The translations under genes and the position numbers were made by a program. Source: Tachypleus tridentatus (taxonomy: Eukaryota; Arthropoda; Merostomata; Xiphosura; Limulidae). Taken from it: 64,000 bases of DNA. Of the stretch, positions 26,337 through 36,339 are shown piece after piece; positions within the stretch are counted from its first letter, which is position 1, and every line of letters starts with the position of its first letter. The notes under the pieces were generated by a model that searched no databases, was not told where the DNA came from, and saw only the letters and a program-made list of their open reading frames with translations. The stretch lies in NCBI RefSeq assembly GCF_004210375.1, contig NC_134832.1, forward strand, positions 148,797,592-148,861,591. The letters are read 5' to 3'.

Positions 26337-26654
26337 GTAGACGGTTGCGTACGGTCTGATCAGAAATCCTACGCAGCCCTGGTATGGTTGAGGCAGTAGA
26401 CGTCGCAGTGGTGGTCCTATCCCGAAGGTGACGTAACCGGATATAGCGATCTTGTGCGGGCGTGGTCACACGAGGTCTGCCAGATCGTGGACGGTCACGA
26501 GTTGATCCATGTTGTTGATGACGATTCCATAGCCTTGTGATGGTGCTTGGGTGGATATTCACAGCTCTGGCAACATCTGATCGAGATTCGCCTTATTTCA
26601 AGCGACCAATGGCGTTGTTGCGTTGTGCTTCAGTCAGTCTTGGCGTAACTGTAT
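26326..26654 (-). pseudogene. Tc1-like transposase, N-terminal DNA-binding fragment
   Basis: Paired-like helix-turn-helix region: HPSTITRLWNRH, a GRPR linker, then a second helix-turn-helix ending ISDQTVRNRLRD. It stops at TAG just past the deletion junction because the downstream part is in another frame. Upstream, codons for TEAQRNNAIGRLK are interrupted by a TAA (plus-strand TTA at 26593-26595), and the likely ancestral start reads ACG instead of ATG. The longest open part is 26326-26562. Confidence 0.82.
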
Positions 26655-26964
26655 TGCGTGTCGGTGGCTTAGCACTGAGCTATGGAAACCGAGAATCCGT
26701 CACTTTTTATAGGGATTTTGCACATGTTGCACTTGCAGAATATGCAGATCTCTCAAACAAATTTATTGGACACGCATGCGTTTTGGCGAAAAATCCGATG
26801 TTTTCCTCCGTTTTCAAAGTGCACAACTTTTATTGTCATTTTGGTCTGATAATCAGTGCCTTAACATGTGTAACATCACATACTCTGAGCTTGTAACGTT
26901 ATTACATATATTTCTCTTTAAAATAACAAAAATATCCCTTTTGCGTTTCTTTTCTTGAAGAGTA

Positions 26965-27529
26965 CATATTGTTTAACGCTCATCAACAAAAATACAATTT
27001 TATAAACAAATAAAATAAATTGCACTGATTTCAAGTGCAGGTAATATGGAACACTTATTCAAAACATTAAAATATGGCATTTCAACATACTTTTCCTGAT
27101 GTATCCACTACATTAAACATTTTACAGTTTACGATATGATGTTTTAAATTCTTCTTGGTTGATGTACCTTGATTCAGTTCTATTTATACAAGTACATAAA
27201 AAAATTAAAAATCTCAATTTATAAGCTTCGTTTCACTAGTGCTGTTGACGTAATATTAAAGTAATCTTGAATGCACAAATCAAAAGTCACGACACAACCA
27301 CCACCGAACTAATTTTGCGGAGGAACGGATTGTATAAGAACTATATTTTGACATTGTTTAGCGTTATACGGGTAGAGCTATTAAACCAACAGTTAATTGC
27401 TTTAGGGAAGAGTGTGTAACATTTGTTTTTGACAGTATTTATGTATTCAGACCATAAAGATGTGTTGGAAATATAAATTTTGATATAATTTATAATGAAT
27501 AGCACTGTGAAAATATGTATATATGTTAA
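26965..27529. other. AT-rich spacer, no gene seen
   Basis: If the exon at 27530-27650 is real, this minus-strand downstream DNA would hold its 3' UTR. I do not see an AATAAA close to the stop codon. Confidence 0.35.
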
Positions 27530-27650
27530 TTAATTTCTGATATCTGAACCATTCAGAAAGAGACCACCAACAAGTTGTAATCCAGCTGTGAGAGCAAAAA
27601 CTGCCATTTTGTAACCAATACAGCGGTCAGTGAATAAGCTATCCACATGT
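27530..27650 (-). CDS. possible last exon of an unknown membrane protein
   Basis: On the minus strand a strong splice acceptor, TTATGTTGTTTCAG, precedes about 40 open codons (HVDSLFTDRCIGYKMAVFA, then LTAGLQLVGGLFL and NGSDIRN) ending in TAA at 27532-27530. The exon would start one base before a codon. The segment KMAVFALTAGLQLVGGLFL is long and hydrophobic enough for one membrane span near the C terminus, as in many multi-pass transporters; I cannot name a family. Supporting points are the acceptor, a balanced codon composition and more G+C than the surroundings. Upstream exons would lie at higher coordinates but I did not recognise any in the window. It could also be a decayed exon or chance. 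Confidence 0.4.
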
Positions 27651-27865
27651 CTGAAACAACATAACAGTACATAATTAAAAATAATACTTATATGATAAAC
27701 AGACATAAGACTCCTTCCCGACTTATTTTTTAAACGTCGCATACTTAAAACAGCTGAGAACGGAAAAATATCCGTGGTATTTTATAAGAACACGTGATCA
27801 AATGGACAGTCCATGCAATAAAAGGCAACAACCCTCCCACACCAACAGGATTATGAGAAGTAGCA

Positions 27866-29475
27866 GAGCTTTTCAACACAAGCACTGATGAACCATGTCT
27901 ACATTGTTTGTTTTTACCATTTTCAACACAAGCACTGATGAACTATGTCTACATTGTTTGTTTTACTACTTTTCAACACAAGCACCGATGAACCATGTCT
28001 ACATTGTTTGTTTTTACTACTTTTCAACACAAGCACTGATGAACTATGTCTACATTGTTTGTTTTTACTACTTTTGAACACAAGCACTGATGAACCATGT
28101 CTACATTGTTTGTTTTTACTACTTTTGAACACAAGCACTGATGAACCATGTCTACATTGTTTGTTTTTACTACTTTTGAACACAAGCACTGATGAACCAT
28201 GTCTACATTGTTTGTTTTTACTACTTTTCAACACAAGCACTGATGAACTATGTCTACATTGTTTTTACAACTTTTCAACACAAGCACTGATGAACCATGT
28301 CTACATTGTTTGTTTTTACTACTTTTGAACACAAGCACTGATGAACCATGTCTATAGTGTTTGTTTTTACTACTTTTCAACACAAGCACTGATGAACCAT
28401 GTTTATAGTGTTTGTTTTTACTACTTTTCAACACAAGCACTGATGAACTATGTCTACATTGTTTTTACAACTTTTCAACACAAGCACTGATGAACCATGT
28501 CTATAGTGTTTGTTTTTACTACTTTTCAACACAAGCACTGATGAACCATGTCTACATTGTTTGTTTTTACTACTTTTCAACACAAGCACTGATGAACCAT
28601 GTCTATAGTGTTTGTTTTTACTACTTTTCAACACAAGCACTGATGAACCATGTTTATAGTGTTTGTTTTTACTACTTTTCAACACAAGCACTGATGAACT
28701 ATGTCTACATTGTTTTTACAACTTTTCAACACAAGCACTGATGAACCATGTCTACATTGTTTGTTTTTACTACTTTTGAACACAAGCACTGATGAACCAT
28801 GTCTATAGTGTTTGTTTTTACTACTTTTCAACACAAGCACTGATGAACCATGTTTATAGTGTTTGTTTTTACTACTTTTCAACACAAGCACTGATGAACT
28901 ATGTCTACATTGTTTTTACAACTTTTCAACACAAGCACTGATGAACCATGTCTACATTGTTTGTTTTTACAACTTTTCAACACAAGCACTGATGAACTAT
29001 GTCTACATTGTTTGTTTTTACTAATTTTGAACAAAAGCACTGATGAAGTATGTCTACATTGTTTGTTTTATTACTTTTGAACAAAATCACTGATGAACTA
29101 TGTCTACATTGTTTGTTTTATTACTTTTGAACAAAAGCACTGATGAAGTATGTCTACATTGTTTGTTTTATTACTTTTGAACAAAAGCACTGATGAAGTA
29201 TGTCTACATTGTTTGTTTTATTACTTTTGAACAAAATCACTGATGAACTATGTCTACATTGTTTGTTTTATTACTTTTGAACAAAAGCACTGATGAACTA
29301 TGTCTACATTGTTTGTTTTATTACTTTTGAACAAAAGCACTGATGAAGTATGTCTACATTGTTTGTATTTACTACTTTTCAACACAAGCACTGAGGAATT
29401 ATATCTGCATTGTTTTTACTACTTTTCAACACAAACACTGATGAACCATGTCTACATTGTTTGTTTTTACTATTG
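27866..29475 (+). repeat. 51-bp minisatellite with higher-order pattern
   Basis: About 32 units of TTTTCAACACAAGCACTGAT, GAACCATGTCTACATTGTTT and GTTTTTACTAC. Variants include GAACTATG, CTATAGTG and a shortened unit lacking GTTT before TTTACAAC. The short-unit marker recurs near 28244, 28445, 28695 and 28895, spaced about 200, 250 and 200 bp, so blocks of four or five units were duplicated together. From about 29030 a distinct subclass (TTTTGAACAAAAGCACTGATG with GTTTTATTAC) takes over. Because 51 is a multiple of three, long repetitive frames are open on both strands; these are not genes. Confidence 0.96.
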
Positions 29476-29605
29476 TCACAACGGAAACACGAAACACCTT
29501 ATTCTGTCGTGTTGGTTTGTTTCTAACATTATCACAACAAAAACACGGATTAACCTAACTTGTTGGTTTTTTTTTTGTGTTATCAGAACACAAACACAGA
29601 TTATA
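29468..29605 (+). repeat. degenerate repeat, about 53-bp units, 2-3 copies
   Basis: Follows the 51-bp array: GTTTGTTTTTACTATTGTCA, TTGGTTTGTTTCTAACATTATC and TTGGTTTTTTTTTTGTGTTATC begin successive units, each followed by ACAACRRAAACACGR-like sequence. Probably an old, decayed edge of the neighbouring array. Confidence 0.55.
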
Positions 29606-30500
29606 TTTTTTTTGTAATTTTTGTTGTGTTTTTAGATACCATTAGTTTTGGGTTCCTAAGTCGATTGTGATGTTACAAATTGTCTGATGTAATAGTATCT
29701 TTTTAATACAGAGAGGTCTGGTTGTCGAACAATATTTTTAGTACGAAGTTTACTTTAACAGTTAGGCGGTTAAGAAACTGTTACGAATGACGACAGATAT
29801 ATTCTTAGACGGAGATGTCAAAGGTTATGAAGAATATGCTGAACTGTTATCGTAGCCTTACTTTTTAAATCGGAATGACGTATTTTTATGCTGGTTTGCA
29901 AAAGCACGCCTTAATCACATTGACCTCTAAGAAAAGACAGCTTTTCATATGAAAATCTTTCAACAGTATGTGATCTGGGTCACAAGTTTGACCTTTAGTT
30001 TTAAAGGTCAGGTACTGAAATGTGTAGAACAACGTTCTGAAGTAACACGGAGCTTGCATGACTTGTTCTGTAGCACGAGATATACGAAGTGGTAATTTTA
30101 TTTTCATTTACAATTCAGTTTCCTTGTTTAAGTCAGCATTTAACCTAAATGTAGAACGTTGTTTGCACGGACAACTGAAGAGCTCTTCAGGGTAACCTGA
30201 AAGCTATAAAAATCAGATTTATTTTAAAACTTTTCCTTTTTTGTTTACCTCTAAAACGGAATGGTCTAAGATTTAAAACATGATTACTTTAAAAACCACA
30301 TAGAGAAGTTAATGTTTTAAAATCACAAATAACAACAAAAACATTAAACAAGACAAGTAAATCTAATAATTGCAAAGCTCACGTCCTACACTGTACAACG
30401 AAATTATCTGTGGATTACTGATAATTAATCTGAATAAGACCGAATCGGGAAAATAAAATATGTTTAATAAATTTAAACTATAGTATTTAACATGACTCTT
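29606..30500. other. spacer, no gene seen
   Basis: Single-copy DNA. A 73-codon minus-strand frame at 29886-30107 has no recognised motif and no clear splice sites. Confidence 0.4.
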
Positions 30501-30563
30501 AATTTATATGCAAAAACGGCTCGTTTGGGTTGAGAAAATATTTTACATAGAAGAGCGAACAAC

Positions 30564-30590
30564 GTTTCGACCTTCTTCGGTCATCGTCAG
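30564..30590 (-). ncRNA. hammerhead-ribozyme-like core of the Penelope element
   Basis: The minus strand reads CTGACGA, then TGACC-GAAGAA-GGTC (a four-pair stem-loop with one extra T) and GAAAC. This fits the hammerhead core CUGANGA, stem II, GAAA. I did not establish stems I and III or the cleavage site, so activity is unproven. Self-cleaving ribozymes are established for Penelope-like elements. Confidence 0.5.
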
Positions 30591-30712
30591 GTTCACAAAG
30601 AAAGAAAGAGGTAACTGACCGGAAGCTGACCACATGTTTGGAAGGAATTGTGTAACTGAGTGTCGGAATGTAGAGGGCGGTGTTAGATGTTTGAATATAT
30701 AATTTTATTTTA

Positions 30713-31324
30713 TTAATATAGGTATAAAGGCGTTCCTTTATATTGGTTTATTTTGGGTTTAAGTTGTTGTATAAGTAAGGCTTCTTTAATTTTGCGTTTG
30801 TTTATGTTTGTTTCTTTATTTAGTATTTGAGTGTTTTCTATAGTTATTTTGTGTTTATTTGACTTGCAGTGTTCGAAAACGTGTGAAGGTGACTTTTTAT
30901 GTTCTTTAAATCTGGTTTCCATTTTTCTACTTGTTTCTCCAATATAGAAGTCGTGGCAGTTATCACATTGTATTTTATAAATAATGTTGGTGTGGTGTTT
31001 GTCAGTGTAGTTTTTACACAGTATAGACCTCAGTTTTTTGCCTGGTTTTTGAATAAATTTGGTATTAACTGGAATGTCATATTTTGTTACTAGTTTTTGC
31101 CAAATGTTGGTTATTTGTCTGCTGATGTCAGGAATATATGGTATGCAGCAGTACATGGTTTCGTGATATTTTGATTCGTGAGATATATTTACTTTTGTTG
31201 GTTGATTTTGCTTTCTGTCTGGGTGTGTGCGTATAATGTTTCTTAATTTGTTTTCGTTTCGGATTTCAGATGCAAGTCGCGTTAAATACTTTTTCCAAAG
31301 TATCTTTTGTATCTCATAAGGCAC
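30713..31324 (-). CDS. GIY-YIG endonuclease domain, Penelope-like protein fragment
   Basis: A 203-codon open frame. IIYKIQCDNCHDFYIGETSRK carries the GIY-YIG-type pair (IYKI ... YIGET) with the Cys pair CDNC typical of Penelope endonucleases. ETRFKEHKK holds the conserved Arg, HVFEHCKSNKH the His block, and NKRKIKEALLIQQLKPKIN the conserved Glu helix. The open frame reads upstream of its first ATG into more element sequence, so the true N-terminal part (including the reverse transcriptase) has been cut off. In an intact element this nuclease nicks target DNA for priming. The domain itself shows no internal stop, suggesting a fairly young copy. Confidence 0.87.
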   Translation of the reverse strand: MPYEIQKILWKKYLTRLASEIRNENKLRNIIRTHPDRKQNQPTKVNISHESKYHETMYCCIPYIPDISRQITNIWQKLVTKYDIPVNTKFIQKPGKKLRSILCKNYTDKHHTNIIYKIQCDNCHDFYIGETSRKMETRFKEHKKSPSHVFEHCKSNKHKITIENTQILNKETNINKRKIKEALLIQQLKPKINQYKGTPLYLY

Positions 31325-31430
31325 TGTGTTAATTAAGTTGGTTATTAAAGAAAGGTTTCAAGTTAGAAACAGCTGGAAATTACAAAAATAATTAACTCTG
31401 CGTATGTTAATGATAATAAAAGTAGTTCCA

Positions 31431-31602
31431 CCCCGACATGGTTAGGTTGTTAGAGCGCTCGGCTCGTAATCTGAGGGTCGCGGGTTCGAACCCACGTCAC
31501 ACCAAACATGCTCGCCCTTTCAGCCGTGGGGACGTTATTATGTGTGGTCAATCCTACTATTCGTTAATAAAAGAGTTTGCTCAAGAGTTGGAGAAGTGGA
31601 GG
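31431..31602 (+). mobile_element. SINE A, 5' half, sense
   Basis: CCCCGACATGGTTAGGTTG head, GCTCGTAATCTGAGGGTCGC, GGGTTCGAACCC B box, CACACCAAACATGCTCGCC, CCTACTATTCGTTAATAAAA, AGAGTTGG. It stops after the consensus midpoint and abuts the inverted 3' half of the same SINE. Confidence 0.88.
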
Positions 31603-31718
31603 TTTGTTTATTTGTTTTTGAATTTCACGCAAAACTAGGCGAGGGCTAACTGCTCTAACCCGTCCCTAATTTAGCAGTGTAAGACTAGAGGGAAAGCAGC
31701 TAGTCATCACCACTTGTA
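31603..31718 (-). mobile_element. SINE A, 3' half, inverted
   Basis: TTTGTTTATTTGTTTTTGAA, TTTCACGCAAAACTAGGCGA, CCGTCCCTAATTTAGCAGTG, AGACTAGAGGGAAAGCAGC and TAGTCATCACCAC are the reverse complement of the SINE A 3' half. Together with the preceding sense head the two parts cover the consensus about once. Confidence 0.88.
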
Positions 31719-31799
31719 GCATAAGACCTTTGGTCTCAAACGTAGCGTACGACGAGGTCTATGTTGTTTTGGGAAGTAGCTTGGAGCATGATTGATCTA

Positions 31800-33418
31800 G
31801 CTACGCTGTAAAGTAACATGAAATGTGCTCTGTTGTAAAACAACATGGAATATAGTTCATTTTGTCCTGTAAAAAAACGTTAATTATGATATGTAATATA
31901 CTGTAAAGAAACGTTAATTATGATATGTAATATACTGTAAAGAAACGTTAATTATGATATGTAATATACTGTAAAGAAACGTTAATTATGATATGTAATA
32001 TACTGTAAAGAAACGTTAATCATGATATGTAATATACTGTAAAGAAACGTTAATTATGATATGTAATATACTGTAAAGAAACGTTAATCATGATATGTAA
32101 TATACTGTAAAGAAACGTTAATCATGATATGTAATATACTGTAAAGAAACGATAATCATGATATGTAATATACTGTGAAGAAACGTTAATCATGATATGT
32201 AATATACTGTAAAGAAACGATAATCATGATATGTAATATATTGTAAAGAAACGTTAATCACGATATGTAATATACTGTGAAGAAACGTTAATCATGATAT
32301 GTAATATACTGTGAAGAAACGTTAATCATGATATGTAAGATACTGTAAAGAAACGATAATCATGATATGTAATATATTGTAAAGAAACGTTAATCATGAT
32401 ATGTAATATACTGTGAAGAAACGTTAATCATGATATGTAATATACTGTAAAGAAACGATAATCATGATATGCAATATATTGTAAAGAAACGTTAATCATG
32501 ATATGTAATATACTGTGAAGAAACGTTAATCATGATATGTAATATACTGTAAAGAAACGTTAATCATGATATGTAATATACTGTGAAGAAACGTTAATCA
32601 TGATATGTAATATACTGTAAAGAAACGTTAATCATGATATGTAATATACTGTGAAGAAACGTTAATCATGATATGTAATATACTGTGAAGAAACGTTAAT
32701 CATGATATGTAATATACTGTAAAGAAACGTTAATCATGATATGTAATATACTGTAAAGAAACGATAATCATGATATGTAATATACTGTGAAGAAACGTTA
32801 ATCATGATATGTAATATGCTGTAAAGAAACGTTAATCATGATATGTAATATACTGTAAAGAAACGATAATCATGATATGTAATATACTGTAAAGAAACGA
32901 TAATCATGATATGTAATATACTGTAAAGAAACGATAATCATGATATGTAATATACTGTGAAGAAACGTTAATCATTATATGTAATATACTGTGAAGAAAC
33001 GTTAATCATGATATGTAATATACTGTAAAGAAACGATAATCATGATATGTAATATACTGTAAAGAAACGATAATCATGATATGTAATATACTGTAAAGAA
33101 ACGATAATCATGATATGTAATATACTGTGAAGAAACGTTAATCATGACATGTAATATACTGTAAAGAAACGATAATCATGATATGTAATATACTGTGAAG
33201 AAACGTTAATCATTATATGTAATATACTGTGAAGAAACGTTAATCATGACATGTAATATATTGTAAAGAAACGATAATCATGATATGTAATATACTGTGA
33301 AGAAACGTTAATCATTATATGTAATATACTGTGAAGAAACGTTAATCATTATATGTAATATACTGTGAAGAAACGTTAATCATGACATGTAATATACTGT
33401 GAAGAAACGTCGATTGTG
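31800..33418 (+). repeat. 34-bp minisatellite (AAACGTTAATCATGATATG type)
   Basis: About 45 regular units of CTGTAAAGAAACGTTAATCA followed by TGATATGTAATATA from 31868, with variants GTGAAG, CGATAATC and CATTATATG intermixed. From 31800 to 31867 more divergent proto-units are visible (CTGTAAAGTAACATGAAATG, TGTAAAACAACATGGAATAT). The right edge also decays (AACGTCGATTGTGATGTC). The next array (34172-34577) is a related family. Confidence 0.96.
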
Positions 33419-33454
33419 ATGTCTACAGCAGAAATATGCAGAACGTGATCTATA

Positions 33455-34171
33455 CAGTGGAGCACCATTAAGCCGCGGACCAGTAAACCGCGAAATCACT
33501 TAAGCCGCTGTAGCAAGTCTTGTCCCAAAATTTTTGATGTACTAAATCTACTACCTGGGTTTTTAAAGTTTCACACACTCTCCATGTCTTTATAACTTCA
33601 AGGGGATATTTAAAAAGGATTTGCTTTAATTTGGGAAATAAATAAAATATATTACAATAGAAATCGACCGTTAATCTACCTTATCCGCTCTCTATGTCAG
33701 CTTCATGGAGGCCGCCATTGTTACTGAATCACACCTCTCCATACATTAAAGTTAATCCGCGGTAAATCCGTGAAAAAAGTGATCAATAATTAAAGTATTA
33801 TTTTTAATTCAATAATCCGATGTTTTTATGGAATTGTATAAATATTGGCCACAAACTCAGTAGAAATCACCTCAGTTTCTGAATTAATAGTGAGCATATC
33901 ATACTGACATGGCAGCCCGCCTTTTAACACGGGAAAACGACATTTTACAGGGAAAAGCGAACCATCACAATGCATTGATCGTTTATGTTAAAACGGCACT
34001 TGTCAATTGTATCTGAATAGTCTATACATTAATATTATAATGATCACGCAATGGCCTGGATGAGGCTCCTCGGCGGAGCTGTTGGCGACTTCGGCTTTTC
34101 AGTCACAAAGGTTTAAGCCGCGGTTAAGCAGGTTGACCCCCCAAATACCGCGGCTTAACGGCATTCCACTG
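33455..34171. mobile_element. pogo/Tigger-like MITE
   Basis: Terminal inverted repeats: left CAGTGGAGCACCATTAAGCC, right end GGCATTCCACTG in inverse, matching at most of 24 positions up to a shared CCGCGG. TA dinucleotides flank both ends. The CAGTG start and TA target fit the pogo/Tigger branch of Tc1/mariner. TTAAGCCGC repeats are also found just inside each end, possible transposase-binding repeats. No transposase coding sequence is present, so it would depend on a related element elsewhere. Confidence 0.85.
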
Positions 34172-34577
34172 TACTATATTGTAAGACAGGATGTGATACG
34201 ATCTATACTATATTGTAAGACAGAGTATAACATGATCTGTACTATATTGTAAGACAGGATGTGATACGACTTATACTATACTGTAAGACAGAGGGTAACA
34301 GGATCTATACTATATTGTAAGACAGTGTATAACATGATCTATACTATATTGTAAGACAGAGCGTAACACGTTCTATACTATATTGTAGGACGGAGTGTAA
34401 CACGTTCTGTACTATATATTGTAGGACGGAGTGTAACACGTTCTATACTATATATTGTAGGACGGAGTGTAACACGTTCTATACTATATATTGTAGGACG
34501 GAGTGTAACACGTTCTATACTATATATTGTAGGACGGAGTGTAACACGTTCTATACTATATATTGTAGGACGGAGTT
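34172..34577 (+). repeat. 33-36-bp minisatellite (ACTATATTGTAAGACAG type)
   Basis: About 11-12 units. Early units read CTATACTATATTGTAAGACA with GAGTATAACATGAT; later units read ACTATATATTGTAGGACGGA with GTGTAACACGTTCT, and the last five are almost identical. The unit aligns with that of the preceding 34-bp array. The first unit is interrupted by the MITE. Confidence 0.93.
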
Positions 34578-34742
34578 AAGCAACATGGTTTTTTTGTTTG
34601 TTTGATTTGTTGTTAAGTACAAATATTCTGTCTATACATTTCGGTTGCTGAACCTTTACAATTGTTGGAGATTACATAAACGTTCCTTCTGTTACAAATA
34701 AATGGAATGTAACTCTTGTCTCATCTTTCACTGTTTCGTTTT

Positions 34743-35740
34743 TACACCCTTGTGCAAATTAATTGAAAGAAAACAAAAAAATATGATTTTTTTTCAATTT
34801 TTTGCGTTTTATTTCTGAGAATCCAAAAATTGCTCACAAATTAATACATGATATGACCGCCTTTAGTTTTCAGAAGATCATAAATCCGCTTTGGCATCGA
34901 GTCCACGAGTTGACTGCAATCCTTACTAATTTTTGGATCGCGGTACTACACCTCAATTATGGCCTCAATTGGCTTATCTTTCGTAGTACAGTCTTTCCCA
35001 GAAGTCTTTGTTTACAAATCGCCCAAAGATTTTCAATAGGATTTAAGTCAGGAGGGTTTCCAGGCCAGTCCAGCACCTTTATTCGCGTTGTAGACATAAA
35101 TTTCTTCACAAGTTTCGATGTGTGGCACGGAGCCAGATCTTGGTGAAAAATGCCAGATCCATCTGAAAATCTCTTTTTCAATTCTGGAACGACTCTACTC
35201 TGCAAAACTTCGATGTACTGTGGTCCTCGCATCATACCTTCTACGATACGTAGGCCTCCGACGCCATAGTAGCTGAAAAAGCCCCAAAACATCTTCTTCA
35301 AGGGATGTTTTAAAAACTGATTGATGTGAGATTCTCGAAGTTTCTCACCTGGAGATCTGCGAACATGCAGACTTCTTTGACCCGGTACAAAGATATGAGT
35401 CTCGTCACTGAATAACACCTTTCTTTATTGTTCTTGCAACCAGTTATTGTATTTCAGACCCTATTGATACCGTTTTATCTTCATTGAGTTGGTAAGAAGT
35501 TATTTTTTGACTGGTCTCCTTACTTTTCTAACGCAATTTTGAATGACGTAATATTCCTCAAAATTTCGTCATATGTCCCAAAAATAGATCGACCGTACTG
35601 CAAAACACAACTAATGACACCGTCTGTGTGAAAAAATGACTATTAAAGGAAATCAGCGGGTCCAGCGAGCCTACACCGGCCGCCATGCTAAAAATATTGT
35701 AAAATGACAATTTGTTTCAATTAATTTGCACAAGGGTTTA
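34743..35740 (-). mobile_element. Tc1-like DNA transposon, copy 2, both ends present
   Basis: Terminal inverted repeats of about 25 bp: left TACACCCTTGTGCAAATTAA, right the inverse TTAATTTGCACAAGGGTTTA, with TA at the ends. The element is 998 bp and lies in reverse orientation. It is the same family as 20966-22085, with the same missing DNA-binding region and without the nested SINE. Confidence 0.93.
34841..35517 (-). pseudogene. Tc1-like transposase fragment (DD34E), copy 2
   Basis: Reads FSDETH, FHQDLAPCHTS and PPDLNPIENLW with 34 residues between the second Asp and the Glu. It has a TAG at 35463-35461 at the same codon as copy 1, an additional TAA at 35427-35425 replacing the Trp before RKVLFSDE, and the same one-base frameshift after LRKIS near 34973-34986. 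The remnant is 677 bp, as in copy 1. The longest open stretch is 34957-35418. No helix-turn-helix region. Confidence 0.87.
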
Positions 35741-36339
35741 ATTTTGATTTGCCTTCGAAAACCTTTTAGACTGCCTTAACGACAAAGTAAAGCAAAGCCT
35801 TCATTTTCTTTGTTCTTTATGTATATTTATACTGTTTTATGGGCTTGCTTAATGCTGTTGTTTCGACATATGAACTCCTATGGTGTCTCTGTTTTGAAAC
35901 TCTGCTCTCAAATATAAAGCATAGGGTCCTTATTTAGAAATAAACATACCCTGAACGCTGCCAGAACTGCTGTGTAATTCTAGTTTAAACACATTGAAAT
36001 ATCTCATTATTAACTCGAAGAAACTTTGCCGCTATGTCGTTATTGGTGTTACCCGACAATGTCGTCGATTGTTGGCTCTCAGTCGTACGTGAAAAGGTTA
36101 TGTTAATATGTAGTTCTTAAATAAGTACAAGTGAGAGACATCTCTGGCTAAAGTGATTTACCTCAAACAGAATTTAGATTGAGAAAATAACTGAATCACG
36201 TTTCCTCACAATCTAAAATTTAGATTTTATAATGCGGTGTTTGGAAGTACATGTCCGGTTGTTATTTCAAAATATGGTTAGTGTTTGTATTTATATCAAA
36301 TACACCGAGATTATTTACCGCTGTCGTTAATTCTGAACT
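35741..36339. other. spacer, no gene seen
   Basis: Single-copy AT-rich DNA. No exon or element recognised. Confidence 0.4.

Larger units (their letters stand above)
25812..26964 (-). mobile_element. Tc1-like DNA transposon (second family), internally deleted
   Basis: Terminal inverted repeats of about 26 bp: left CTCTTCAA, an A-run and GAAACGCAAAAG; right the inverse CTTTTGCGTTTC ... TTGAAGAG. TA dinucleotides border both ends, as Tc1/mariner elements duplicate TA. The 1153-bp element codes on the minus strand for the DNA-binding half and the C-terminal half of a Tc1 transposase with the middle missing (see the two pseudogene entries). Terminal repeats unlike those of the other Tc1-like family in this window show it is a separate lineage. 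Confidence 0.92.
30501..31365 (-). mobile_element. Penelope-like retroelement, 5'-truncated
   Basis: Contains the C-terminal GIY-YIG endonuclease region of a Penelope-like element on the minus strand, followed by a 3' region with GACCGAAGAAGGTCGAAACG, the GAAACG-type sequence typical of Penelope termini that carry hammerhead ribozymes. The reverse-transcriptase part is absent; similarity to coding sequence fades just upstream of LINTVPYEIQK near 31365, as expected for 5' truncation by target-primed insertion. A related 3'-end fragment lies at 52085-52262. Confidence 0.85.

Noticed and set aside
26537-26958. Plus-strand frames of 119 and 60 codons
   Set aside because: They lie across the antisense 5' end and terminal repeat of the Tc1-like element, which codes on the minus strand.
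27895-29617. Frames of 60-127 codons on both strands
   Set aside because: Produced by the 51-bp minisatellite, whose length is a multiple of three.
34802-35146. Plus-strand 114-codon frame
   Set aside because: Antisense shadow of the Tc1-like transposase remnant.
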